This document shows, piece after piece, positions 1-6,640 of a DNA stretch of 7,840 nucleotides. The position numbers were made by a program, and so were the translations under genes. Source of the DNA: Variovorax sp. (GTDB lineage: Bacteria; Pseudomonadota; Gammaproteobacteria; Burkholderiales; Burkholderiaceae_C); contig JAQGMX010000061.1 in NCBI GenBank assembly GCA_028292145.1, forward strand, positions 1-7,840. The letters run 5' to 3'. Positions within the stretch are counted from its first letter, which is position 1. Each line of letters begins with the position of its first letter. The notes under the pieces were generated by a model, which was not told the origin of the DNA, made no database searches, and saw only the letters and a program-made list of their open reading frames with translations.

Positions 1-729
1 CAGGCGCTCAACCTCGTGCTCGGCCGCCTCGGTCATGCGATGCAGGCGGAGCGCCGATTCACCGCCGACGCGGCGCATGAACTGCGCACGCCGCTGGCCG
101 CGTTGCGGATGCGTATCCAGCTGATGCAACGCCAGCAGAGCGCAGTGCCGCCTGCGCCGGTCGACCTGCAAGCCCTGCGCAACGAGGTCGACCGCTGCAC
201 GGCGCTGACCGAAAGCCTGCTGGCGCTGGCAAGGCTCGATCCGGAAAGGCCGGAATCGCTGGTCAAGGAGCCGGTCGATCTCGACGCGCTGTTCCAACGG
301 CTCGTTGCCCTGCGACCGGGCGGCACGGATTCGACGCTGAATGTCGACGCGGGCGGCCTGACGCTGCGAGCCCATCCAGCTTTGCTGGAAAGCGCGTTGC
401 GCAACCTGATGGACAACGCCGTTCGCTACGGCGCCGCCGGCGGGCACGTGGAAATCACCGCGAAAGCCGTCGGAAGCGTCATCCGGATCGCCGTGCGGGA
501 CGATGGTCCCGGCGTCTCCGAGGCCGACCGCGCACGGCTCACCGAGCGTTTTTTCCGCGTGCTCGGTTCAGGCCAGACCGGCAGCGGCCTGGGGCTGTCG
601 ATCGTCGCGCGCATCGCGGCGCTGCACAACGCGTCGTTGCGCTTCGATCCGGGGCTCGATGGTCGCGGGTTGGGCGTCGTCATCGATTTTGCGCACGAAG
701 GGCAAGGCGAACGTCCGACGGCAACTTAG
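1..729 (+). CDS. qseC: Sensor histidine kinase, QseC-like, 5' end missing (C-terminal part)
   Basis: This is the catalytic half of a membrane-bound two-component sensor kinase, which autophosphorylates on histidine and passes the phosphate to an OmpR-class regulator. The frame is open from the first base, so the sensor domain and membrane segments lie to the left of the window. Visible blocks in order: dimerisation/phosphoacceptor motif FTADAAHELRTPL with the phospho-His codon at 76-78; N-box NLMDNA at 403-420; G1 box DDGPG at 499-513; F-box-like ERFFR; G2 box GSGLGLS from 580. All key residues are present, so the kinase core looks intact. The FTADAAHELR form of the H-box is typical of the QseC/TctE/PmrB group. 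The YgiW-family gene 73 bases downstream favours QseC, since ygiW and qseBC are linked in enterobacteria. The symbol is tentative because the sensor domain and partner regulator are not visible. Confidence 0.88.
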   Translation, partial: QALNLVLGRLGHAMQAERRFTADAAHELRTPLAALRMRIQLMQRQQSAVPPAPVDLQALRNEVDRCTALTESLLALARLDPERPESLVKEPVDLDALFQRLVALRPGGTDSTLNVDAGGLTLRAHPALLESALRNLMDNAVRYGAAGGHVEITAKAVGSVIRIAVRDDGPGVSEADRARLTERFFRVLGSGQTGSGLGLSIVARIAALHNASLRFDPGLDGRGLGVVIDFAHEGQGERPTAT

Positions 730-789
730 TCCATCACATCAGAAAGCCTTCAGCTTCGGCGATTCCAATCGAAGTTCTCAACCACTTCC

Positions 790-794
790 AAGGA
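790..794 (+). promoter_or_regulatory. Ribosome binding site of the ygiW-like gene
   Basis: AAGGA lies 8 bases before the ATG at 803. It decides the start: the same reading frame is open much further upstream inside the kinase gene, but only this ATG has a Shine-Dalgarno sequence and is followed directly by a signal peptide. Part of the site (GGAATCG, 792-798) can pair with CGATTCC at 760-766. Confidence 0.75.
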
Positions 795-802
795 ATCGAC
801 TC

Positions 803-1216
803 ATGAAGAAGACCACCGCCACTTTCGTGCTCGCACTCGGCGTACTCGGCGCCGCCGCACCGGCACTGGCCCAATACACCGGACCCACACCGGCAGCCGC
901 CGCGCAAGCCGGTACACCGGCCGCAGCGCCCTATACCGGCCCTAGCTCGGTGCCCGTCATGACCGTCAAGCAGCTGCTCGAAACCGGCAAGGACGACCAG
1001 CATGTGCGTCTGCAAGGCCGCATCGTCTCGCACGATGGCGGCAAGAACTACACCTTCGCCGACGACAGCGGCCGCATGCCGGTCGAAATCTCGGCCAAGC
1101 ATTTCCCGCCGGGCCAGCCCGTAAGCGCCGAGCAGCGCGTCGAACTGGTCGGCGAAGTCGACAAGGACATGCGCAAGATGGAATTCGAAGTCGACCAGGT
1201 TCGCCTGATCCCCTGA
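803..1216 (+). CDS. ygiW: YgiW/YdeI-family periplasmic OB-fold (BOF) stress protein
   Basis: A 137-residue secreted protein. Residues 1-23 form a signal peptide (MKK, hydrophobic core, ALA before Gln24), so it should be periplasmic. Residues 24-50 are an Ala/Pro-rich linker carrying the tetrapeptide YTGP twice (25-28 and 44-47). Residues 53-137 form the BOF domain: VRLQGRIV, then YTFADDSGRMPVEI, then VELVGEVDKD and a final beta strand. These match the order and key residues of the YgiW/YdeI family, once called DUF388, which is related to OB folds and associated with tolerance to peroxide, cadmium, acid and cationic peptides. Its biochemical function in the cell is not settled. It follows the QseC-like kinase on the same strand after 73 bases and may be cotranscribed with it or have its own promoter. 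Family assignment is firm; the physiological role is inferred. Confidence 0.9.
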   Translation: MKKTTATFVLALGVLGAAAPALAQYTGPTPAAAAQAGTPAAAPYTGPSSVPVMTVKQLLETGKDDQHVRLQGRIVSHDGGKNYTFADDSGRMPVEISAKHFPPGQPVSAEQRVELVGEVDKDMRKMEFEVDQVRLIP

Positions 1217-1231
1217 ATCTGAACGTTCAGG
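1212..1231. repeat. Inverted repeat between convergent genes
   Basis: The 12-base perfect palindrome CTGAACGTTCAG occupies 1219-1230. Overlapping it, CCTGAA at 1212-1217 pairs with TTCAGG at 1226-1231 around an 8-base loop. It spans the 10-base gap and both stop codons of the convergent ygiW-like and mscS-like genes. This would suit a shared 3'-end hairpin, but no T-tract follows on either strand, so it is not a classical intrinsic terminator. It could be chance or a protein-binding site. Confidence 0.35.
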
Positions 1232-2333
1232 CGGTTTGCGGGATGCCCGACGGCGGCATGCTGTCGGGCAGCTTCCGGCCTTGCGGCATCGCGTCGCCGT
1301 CCTCGATGCGCATGCGCGGCAGGAACTGGGCGTACTCCCGCTGCATGAAGTCGATCACGCCCTCGCGCACCGCGCAGCGCAGATCGAACGCCAGCGAAGA
1401 CGATGCCGCCGTGCACAGCACGCGCAGCTGCATCGTCCGCTCGGTCGCATCGGTCACCTGCAGATTGAAGAAACGCCCGTCCCACATGGGCGATGCCTTC
1501 ACCAGCCGCTCGACCTCCTCGCGCAGGGGCGCCAGCGGCATGCCGTAGTCGGCATAGATGAATACCGAGCCCAGAATCTGCGCGCTGTGCCGCGTCCAGT
1601 TCTGGAACGGCTTTTCGATGAAGTACGACAGCGGCAGGATCAGCCGGCGGTCGTCCCAGATCCTGAGCACCACGAAGGTGCCGGTAATCTCTTCCACACG
1701 GCCCCATTCGCCCTCGACCACCAGCACGTCGGCGATGCGGATCGGTTGCGCCAGCGCGATCTGCAAGCCGGCGATCAGGTTGCTGAAGACCGGTTTGGCT
1801 GCCAGGCCGGCCACGATACCGTTCACGCCGGCCGACGCCAGCAGGCTGGCACCGACCTGTTTCGCGCCAGGAAACGTCATCAACATCATTGCAGCGCCTG
1901 CCACCAGTAGCATCGTGATGGCGGTACGCGCCAGCACCCGCGTCTGCGTCAGGACGCGGCGCGCCTGGAGGTTGTCGACGGCGTCGTAGGGGTGCTTGGC
2001 GATGATGCCGTCAGCCAGTCCATTGATCGCGCGCACCGCGAGCCAGGTGGTGGCCGCGATCAGCAGCAATCCGTTCAGATGTCGCACGCTGTCGACGAAA
2101 CGCAGGTCGTCCGGCGCCGCTTGCCACACGATCTGCAGCGCGATCAGCGGCAGGACCAGCCTGGCTACGGAGTTGATCTTGACCAGCATCGTGTTCAGCA
2201 CAAGCGTGTGGCGGGTGATGCGTCGCAGCACCAGCACCGCCACGCTATGCGCTGCCAGGGCGACGGCGACGGCGATCAGGGCGGAAAGGCAGGGCGCGAA
2301 CCACGGGTGGCTGAGCAACATGTCTTTGGTCAT
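1227..2333 (-). CDS. MscS-family mechanosensitive ion channel
   Basis: A 368-residue inner-membrane channel of the small-conductance mechanosensitive family, which opens under membrane tension to release solutes during osmotic downshift. Hydrophobic helices lie at about 14-36, 56-72, 87-103 and 134-153, followed by the pore helix region at about 160-194. The pore region is rich in Gly and Ala (GASLLASAGVNGIVAGLAAK) and leads into the NLIAGLQIALAQPIRIADVL segment. The cytoplasmic beta domain follows (about 195-250), with WGRVEEI, the LRIWDDRRLILP strand and PFQNWTR. It ends in a mixed alpha/beta vestibule and a 25-residue polar tail. It is somewhat longer than E. coli MscS (286 residues) because of extra N-terminal helices. 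The ATG at 2331-2333 was chosen because AAGGA lies 12 bases upstream (complement of 2346-2350); the frame stays open beyond it but only into the FUSC gene. It is the last gene of the suhB-FUSC-mscS run, 25 bases after the FUSC stop. Confidence 0.92.
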   Translation of the reverse strand: MTKDMLLSHPWFAPCLSALIAVAVALAAHSVAVLVLRRITRHTLVLNTMLVKINSVARLVLPLIALQIVWQAAPDDLRFVDSVRHLNGLLLIAATTWLAVRAINGLADGIIAKHPYDAVDNLQARRVLTQTRVLARTAITMLLVAGAAMMLMTFPGAKQVGASLLASAGVNGIVAGLAAKPVFSNLIAGLQIALAQPIRIADVLVVEGEWGRVEEITGTFVVLRIWDDRRLILPLSYFIEKPFQNWTRHSAQILGSVFIYADYGMPLAPLREEVERLVKASPMWDGRFFNLQVTDATERTMQLRVLCTAASSSLAFDLRCAVREGVIDFMQREYAQFLPRMRIEDGDAMPQGRKLPDSMPPSGIPQTA

Positions 2334-2358
2334 CGTTTGAAGGTTTCCTTGTAAAAAA

Positions 2359-4614
2359 TCAGAGTTTCGAAAGTCCGCTCGGCGCCGGATTGACGTCGAT
2401 GTCGTCCGCAAGCGGTTGCAGGATGCGTGCCGCATCGTCGCGAAGCTGCGTCGCCATGCCTGTCGCCAGGTCGAGGCGGCGCAGCAGCCAGGGTGTGATG
2501 TTGTTGTCGAACGGGTCGGGCAGCGTGACGGCGCCGGCGAGCGCCGTGGCCGGTGGGCTCGCCGGCATGGTGGTCCCAACCGTCGGCGGCGTGCCGATGG
2601 CGGCTTCGATTCGCTCGGCCGTGCGCTTGAGCGGCCCTTCGATCTCGGACGGCGTCAGCCGGTCGCGCCGCAGCACAAGCATCGACTTGACCGCGCTCAG
2701 CTGGGCCAGCATCTGGTAGCTGTGCGCCTGCAGATGCTCCAGCGCGGCGATCGGCGGGCGCACGGCGCGCGGTTCCGAGAGCGAACGCTGCGTCGCCTGC
2801 ACCAGCGCCGACAGGCTGTCGAAAGCTTCCTTGCGCGCCAGCCGCCAGTCGAGTTCGGGGCTGGTGTCGACCGAATGCAGCGCACCCAGCCCAAGCGCGT
2901 AGCGCGCATGCCGCGCCTGCGCCTTGAGCGTGCGCGCCACCAGCGCCGGAATCTGCGTGCGCTCCCAGGACGGCAGCACGTAGCAGAAGGCCCAGGCGAG
3001 CGTCGCGCCGATCAGCGTGTCGGCGATGCGTTCGAACAGCGCGAAGGTAGGCGCCGCGCCCACGTTCAGCATGTGCGCCTGCACCAGCCCGAGCACCGTG
3101 GCGCAGACCGCGGTGATCAGATAACGCCGCACCGCGAATCCATGCGCGATGGCCTGCGCGACCACCGACACCACCAGCATCTCGAACGGCGACGGATGCG
3201 TCGCCAGCAGCCCGACCGCGAAAACGCAGCCGACCAGCGTGCCGGCCACGCGGGCATTGCGCCGCTCCAGCGTCTGCGACAGGCTGCCGCGCAGTACCAC
3301 GACGATGGTCAGGAAGATCCAGTAGTCGTGCGATCCCCAGGGCAGTACCAGCGTGATGGCATAGGCCGTGCCGATGGCGAGCGCCGCGCGGATGGCATGG
3401 CGCAGCGGCGGCGCATCCCAGCGCCAGACGCCCAGGAACGGGCGCCACGACCATTCGGTGGGGCTCACGAACATCTGCCAGTTCGCGCGGACCACGGCCA
3501 GATCGGGCGCGATTTCGCCGCGCGCCAGCGCCGACAGCCGCATCACCTCGTCGTTGATGTGGCCGATGCGGTTGGCCAAGCCGCGCGCCAGCATCACTGG
3601 CGTCGGACCGCCGCCCGGGACCAGGCCCGCGGCGTTGTCGGGCAGGCGGACGGCGGCGAGCTCGTGCCGGCGGTCGGGCACGACATGCGGCATGCGGCCG
3701 ATCAGGATCGCGTCCGCCATGGCCGTGACTTCGTCGGCCAGCGCTTCGAGCACGCGCCGCATTTCCGCCAGCGCCGACGCGTGCGTCGGCTGAGATTGCA
3801 GTACGTCGAGGTCGAGTTCGCTGGCCAGCAACTGGTCGCGCATCTCCAGCACCATGATCAGCATGCCGGCAAGGCGCTGCCGGCGCGCGGTGCGCGGCGA
3901 TTCGAGGACGATGTCGCGCGTTGCCTGCAGCTGGTCGGCGAGCGCGGCCTGCGCGCTGAGCAGCTGGCCGAGCATCGGCGCCGGCACCTCGCGCACGTCG
4001 CCCGAGGCGTCGCGGGACGTGAACTGCCGGGCCTCGGTGCGCATCAGCGCGCCCAGCGAAAGCAGCACGTCGGCCATCGCCTGCACCCGGTAGCGGCCGT
4101 TCAACGCCAGGTTGGCGAGTGTCGCGTAGATCACGTACAGCCCGGCGCCGAGACCGAACAGCAGCGTGCGTTCGAAAGCTTCCGCAATGCCGCCGGGCTT
4201 GGGCGTCGCCATCGAGAAGATCATGGCCAACATCACCGCGATGGCGATCGGAATGCCGCGCTTGCCCCAGGCCATCGCAAGAAATGCAAAGAAGGTGGCC
4301 GGCACCAGCAGCAGGCCGAGGCGGATCGGTGCGGCATGCAGCATCTGGACCGCGAAGAACAGCGGCACGCCGATGATGGGCGCCGGCAGCATCTGAAGGA
4401 ATTTGCCGCGGCGAGGGCCGGGCAGGTCGGGCGGTGCGGTGACGATCACGCCGACCGCGACCGCCGACGCTGCAAAGGTGCCGAGCCAGAAATGCACGCC
4501 CATCGCGATCAGCAGCAGCCCGAAAGCGACCGACAGGCCGTTGATCACATAGTGGCTGAGCGCAACCCGCAGGAAAGCCCGGGTGCGCAAGACGGCGGCG
4601 CGCGGCGCCTGCAT
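2359..4614 (-). CDS. FUSC/YccS-type inner-membrane protein
   Basis: A 751-residue membrane protein of the fusaric acid resistance/YccS/AaeB superfamily. It has the expected duplicated layout: a first block of about six hydrophobic helices (residues 25-170), a large cytoplasmic, mostly helical region (about 175-400), a second block of about six helices (406-547), and a helical cytoplasmic C-terminal domain (550-751). The second block holds the FUSC hallmark YWIFLTIVVVLRGSLSQTLE followed by RRNARVAGTLVG (430-462), in which an Arg-rich turn precedes a Gly-rich helix. Relatives export aromatic acids (AaeB) or have no known substrate (YccS, YhfK). No AaeA-like fusion protein or DUF1656 gene is adjacent, so a YccS-like role is more likely than an AaeAB pump. 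The ATG lies one base after the upstream stop (TGACATG) and no Shine-Dalgarno sequence is visible, so translation is probably coupled to the upstream phosphatase gene. The substrate cannot be told from sequence. Confidence 0.88.
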   Translation of the reverse strand: MQAPRAAVLRTRAFLRVALSHYVINGLSVAFGLLLIAMGVHFWLGTFAASAVAVGVIVTAPPDLPGPRRGKFLQMLPAPIIGVPLFFAVQMLHAAPIRLGLLLVPATFFAFLAMAWGKRGIPIAIAVMLAMIFSMATPKPGGIAEAFERTLLFGLGAGLYVIYATLANLALNGRYRVQAMADVLLSLGALMRTEARQFTSRDASGDVREVPAPMLGQLLSAQAALADQLQATRDIVLESPRTARRQRLAGMLIMVLEMRDQLLASELDLDVLQSQPTHASALAEMRRVLEALADEVTAMADAILIGRMPHVVPDRRHELAAVRLPDNAAGLVPGGGPTPVMLARGLANRIGHINDEVMRLSALARGEIAPDLAVVRANWQMFVSPTEWSWRPFLGVWRWDAPPLRHAIRAALAIGTAYAITLVLPWGSHDYWIFLTIVVVLRGSLSQTLERRNARVAGTLVGCVFAVGLLATHPSPFEMLVVSVVAQAIAHGFAVRRYLITAVCATVLGLVQAHMLNVGAAPTFALFERIADTLIGATLAWAFCYVLPSWERTQIPALVARTLKAQARHARYALGLGALHSVDTSPELDWRLARKEAFDSLSALVQATQRSLSEPRAVRPPIAALEHLQAHSYQMLAQLSAVKSMLVLRRDRLTPSEIEGPLKRTAERIEAAIGTPPTVGTTMPASPPATALAGAVTLPDPFDNNITPWLLRRLDLATGMATQLRDDAARILQPLADDIDVNPAPSGLSKL

Positions 4615-4615
4615 G

Positions 4616-5701
4616 TCAGCGACGGTCGTTGTCGCGCCCGGAGGGCAGGATCGGCGACAGCGATGCGCCGGCTTCCGGTAGATCGCGGCGGATGCGTGTC
4701 AGCTTGCGCTGCACGGGCTTGGCCTGTGCGGCTTCCGCTGCTTCGTCTTCGGAGGGCGCATCGAGCGTATCGCTGCTGGTGGTGCGGGCGTACAGGTCGG
4801 CGGCGGTGTCGGCGGTCGGGTCGCTCTCGGCGCGTGCGGCCGAAGCCACGGCGCGGACGCGGTCGCTGGCGCGCAGCTTGTCGTCGACGCCGGCAAATTT
4901 CGAGTACTTGGCGATCAGCGGCACCAGCTGGCCGTAGATGCGCGGTGCGCCGGCCAGGCATTCGCGCTGGTCGAGAAAGTCGGACTCGCCGGTGAAATTG
5001 CCGATCAGGCCGCCGGCCTCGGTCACCAGCAGCGAACCGGCCGCGACGTCCCAGCTGTTCAGCCCGCTCTCGAAGAAAGCGTCGGTGAAGCCGGCCGCGA
5101 CATAGGCGAGGTCGAGCGCCGCAGCGCCGGGGCGGCGCAGGCCGGCCAGGCGCGGCATGAGGTCGGACATCATCGCCATGTACTGCTTGAAGTTGTCGCC
5201 GGCACGGAACGGGAAGCCGGTCGACACCAGGCATTCGTTGAGCCGCGTGCGCTTGCTGACGCGGATGCGGCGGTCGTTCATGTAGGCGCCGCGGCCCTTG
5301 GTGGCGGTGAAAAGGTCGTTGCGGCTCGGGTCGTAGATGACGGCTTGCTCAATCTTGCCCTTGACCGCCAGCGCGATCGACACGCAATAGAACGGAAAGC
5401 CGTGGATGAAATTGGTCGTGCCGTCGAGCGGATCGATGATCCAGACGTATTCCGAATCCTTGGCGCCATGCTCGCTGCCCGATTCTTCCGCGAGGATGCC
5501 GTGGCCCGGGTAGTTGGTCAGCAACGTTTCGATGATGACCTGCTCGGCCGCGTGATCCACCTCGGTGACGAAATCGTTGACCTGCTTTTGCGAGATCCGA
5601 ACCGATTCGACGTCGAGCGCCGCGCGGTTGATGATGGCGCCGGCGGCGCGTGCAGCCTTGACGGCCACGTTGAGCATGGGATGGAGATTGGGCGACGACA
5701 T
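4616..5701 (-). CDS. suhB: Inositol-1-monophosphatase family protein SuhB with C-terminal extension
   Basis: A 361-residue Mg-dependent, Li-sensitive-type phosphatase that hydrolyses inositol 1-phosphate and related sugar phosphates. E. coli SuhB also takes part in rRNA transcription antitermination with Nus factors. Metal-binding motifs are intact: AEESG at 71-75 (Glu72/73), IIDPLDGTTNF at 88-98 (Asp90, Asp93, Thr95), and SWDVAAG at 216-222 (Asp218). The enzyme fold ends near residue 264. The remaining 97 residues form an extra tail, first Ala- and acid-rich (about 285-325), then basic (QRKLTRIRR, 331-339), ending in RDNDRR. E. coli SuhB is 267 residues and lacks this. The ATG at 5699-5701 was chosen because homology starts just after it (HPMLN at 7-11) and no nearer in-frame start lies upstream; the longer open frame crosses the Fur box region and is not protein-like. 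No clear Shine-Dalgarno sequence is seen; Met9 is an alternative start. It is the first gene of the leftward run and is divergent from the iron cassette. Confidence 0.9.
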   Translation of the reverse strand: MSSPNLHPMLNVAVKAARAAGAIINRAALDVESVRISQKQVNDFVTEVDHAAEQVIIETLLTNYPGHGILAEESGSEHGAKDSEYVWIIDPLDGTTNFIHGFPFYCVSIALAVKGKIEQAVIYDPSRNDLFTATKGRGAYMNDRRIRVSKRTRLNECLVSTGFPFRAGDNFKQYMAMMSDLMPRLAGLRRPGAAALDLAYVAAGFTDAFFESGLNSWDVAAGSLLVTEAGGLIGNFTGESDFLDQRECLAGAPRIYGQLVPLIAKYSKFAGVDDKLRASDRVRAVASAARAESDPTADTAADLYARTTSSDTLDAPSEDEAAEAAQAKPVQRKLTRIRRDLPEAGASLSPILPSGRDNDRR

Positions 5702-5884
5702 GGATTGTGAGAAGAACGACGGAGCGCAAGCCCGGATTGAGGCGCCGGGACGATGCCGGCGCAGGAAGGTTGCGATTTTACAGGGCGGAAGTCGAAGACA
5801 GGCAGAAGACGAATCGTCAACGAATACAATGAGAATTATTCGTATTCCATACCTTCGGTTCTTCTGATCCTTTTCTCGAACTTC
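5702..5884. promoter_or_regulatory. Divergent intergenic region between suhB and the iron cassette
   Basis: This 183-base region separates two divergently transcribed units and must hold both promoters. Its right part (about 5805-5880) is clearly richer in A+T than the rest of the window. On the + strand TACAAT (5825-5830), one base off the sigma-70 -10 consensus, abuts the Fur box, though no good -35 is seen. On the - strand TAAAAT (complement of 5775-5780) is a possible -10 about 74 bases from the suhB start, again with a poor -35. Promoter assignments are guesses. Confidence 0.45.
5828..5846. promoter_or_regulatory. Fur box (iron-responsive operator)
   Basis: AATGAGAATTATTCGTATT is a 9-1-9 inverted repeat whose arms match at 7 of 9 positions. 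Its 15-base core, TGAGAATTATTCGTA, agrees with the TGATAAT-n-ATTATCA Fur consensus at 10 of 14 arm positions, with the left arm nearly perfect. It overlaps a TACAAT -10-like element and ends 38 bases before the start of the DUF4198 gene, the right place for repression by Fe-bound Fur. The three downstream genes belong to families linked to iron uptake, which supports the call. Binding itself is inferred. Confidence 0.75.
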
Positions 5885-6640
5885 ATGCAAAAAACGCTCG
5901 CTGCTTTCGCCTCCATCGCCCTCACATTCACGCTTGCCCCCACGGTGCAGGCGCACCAGATCTGGCTGGAGCAACCGGCCGGCCCGTCAGCCGTGCTGAA
6001 TTTCGGCGAATTCGGCGAAAACCTGCGTGAAACCTCTCCCGGCCTGCTCGACAAGTTCGGTCAACCGCGTGCGACGCTGGTGTCCGCCAAGGGCGAGCAG
6101 CCGCTCGAAGTCACCAAGACGCCGACCGGTTTTGCACTGTCCGCCAAGGCAGGGCAGGGCGACAGCATCGTCGCGGAGGACGCGCATTACCCGCTCTACA
6201 AGACGAAGCAGGCCGACAAGGAAGGCATGGGCGCCTACCACCCGGCCGCGCGTTACGTCACCGGTTTCGCGGCGCAACAGCCGAAGCTGGCACTCGACAT
6301 CGTGCCGACCGGCAAGGCGGGCGAGTTCAAGGTCTTCTTCAAGGGGGAGCCGCTGCCCAAGGCCAAGGTCGGTGTGGCCGTGCAGTCGGGCTGGGAGAAG
6401 AAGGCTGAATCGGATGCGCAGGGGATCGTTCGATTCGACTTTCCCTGGCAGGGCAACTACGTGATCGAGACGATGCATGCCGACCGCACGCCGGGCGAGC
6501 GTCCGGCGCTGGTAGCCAAGGGTGCTGCGGCTTCGACCGAGAAGTACGACAGCGTCAGCTACGTCACGTCGCTGACCGTCGCCGTCGCCGACGGCGTGGC
6601 GCCGATCGCGGCCGGCCCGGCTGCTCCCGCGAACAAGTGA
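5885..6640 (+). CDS. DUF4198-family periplasmic protein, Fur-controlled
   Basis: A 251-residue secreted protein. Residues 1-23 are a signal peptide ending in VQA, giving a mature protein that begins HQIWLEQ; DUF4198 proteins characteristically begin their mature part with His-x-x-Trp. The rest looks like a beta-rich domain. It contains YHPAARYVTG (118-127), an Ig-like segment (about 145-200) with LPKAKVGVAV and GIVRFDFPWQGNYVIE, and the motif MHADRTPGERP (197-207). A short Ala/Pro-rich tail follows. DUF4198 proteins are periplasmic and often encoded beside nickel/cobalt or iron-siderophore transport genes; related NikM-type proteins use the extreme N-terminus to bind metal. The start is the ATG directly before the signal peptide. 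No clear Shine-Dalgarno sequence precedes it, and the longer open frame upstream runs through the Fur box. First gene of a three-gene operon; its stop overlaps the next start by 4 bases. Role as an iron-uptake accessory or metal binder is inferred. Confidence 0.85.
   Translation: MQKTLAAFASIALTFTLAPTVQAHQIWLEQPAGPSAVLNFGEFGENLRETSPGLLDKFGQPRATLVSAKGEQPLEVTKTPTGFALSAKAGQGDSIVAEDAHYPLYKTKQADKEGMGAYHPAARYVTGFAAQQPKLALDIVPTGKAGEFKVFFKGEPLPKAKVGVAVQSGWEKKAESDAQGIVRFDFPWQGNYVIETMHADRTPGERPALVAKGAAASTEKYDSVSYVTSLTVAVADGVAPIAAGPAAPANK

Noticed and set aside
503..802. Upstream extension of the ygiW-like frame into the kinase gene
   Set aside because: The extension is out of phase with the kinase and not protein-like. 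A good ribosome binding site and a signal peptide fix the start at 803.
1048..1707. 219-residue - strand frame overlapping ygiW and mscS
   Set aside because: It runs through two convergent genes in the wrong phase, is rich in Ala, Arg and Gly, and matches nothing.
2334..2579. Upstream extension of the mscS frame into FUSC
   Set aside because: The added sequence is an out-of-phase reading of the FUSC C-terminus; the ATG at 2333 has an upstream AAGGA.
2330..3454. A 374-residue frame on the - strand overlapping the FUSC gene in another phase
   Set aside because: Composition is almost entirely Ala, Arg and Gly without family motifs; it is a phase shadow of the FUSC coding sequence.
2416..4995. 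An 859-residue open frame on the + strand antisense to FUSC and suhB
   Set aside because: Its product is dominated by Arg, Gln, His, Ala and Gly, with no hydrophobic core or recognisable motif. It is the usual long shadow opposite a real high-GC gene, while the - strand frames match FUSC and IMPase families throughout.
5702..5974. Upstream extension of suhB to an ATG at 5974
   Set aside because: It would cross the Fur box and the start of the divergent DUF4198 gene; homology to SuhB begins only after the ATG at 5701.
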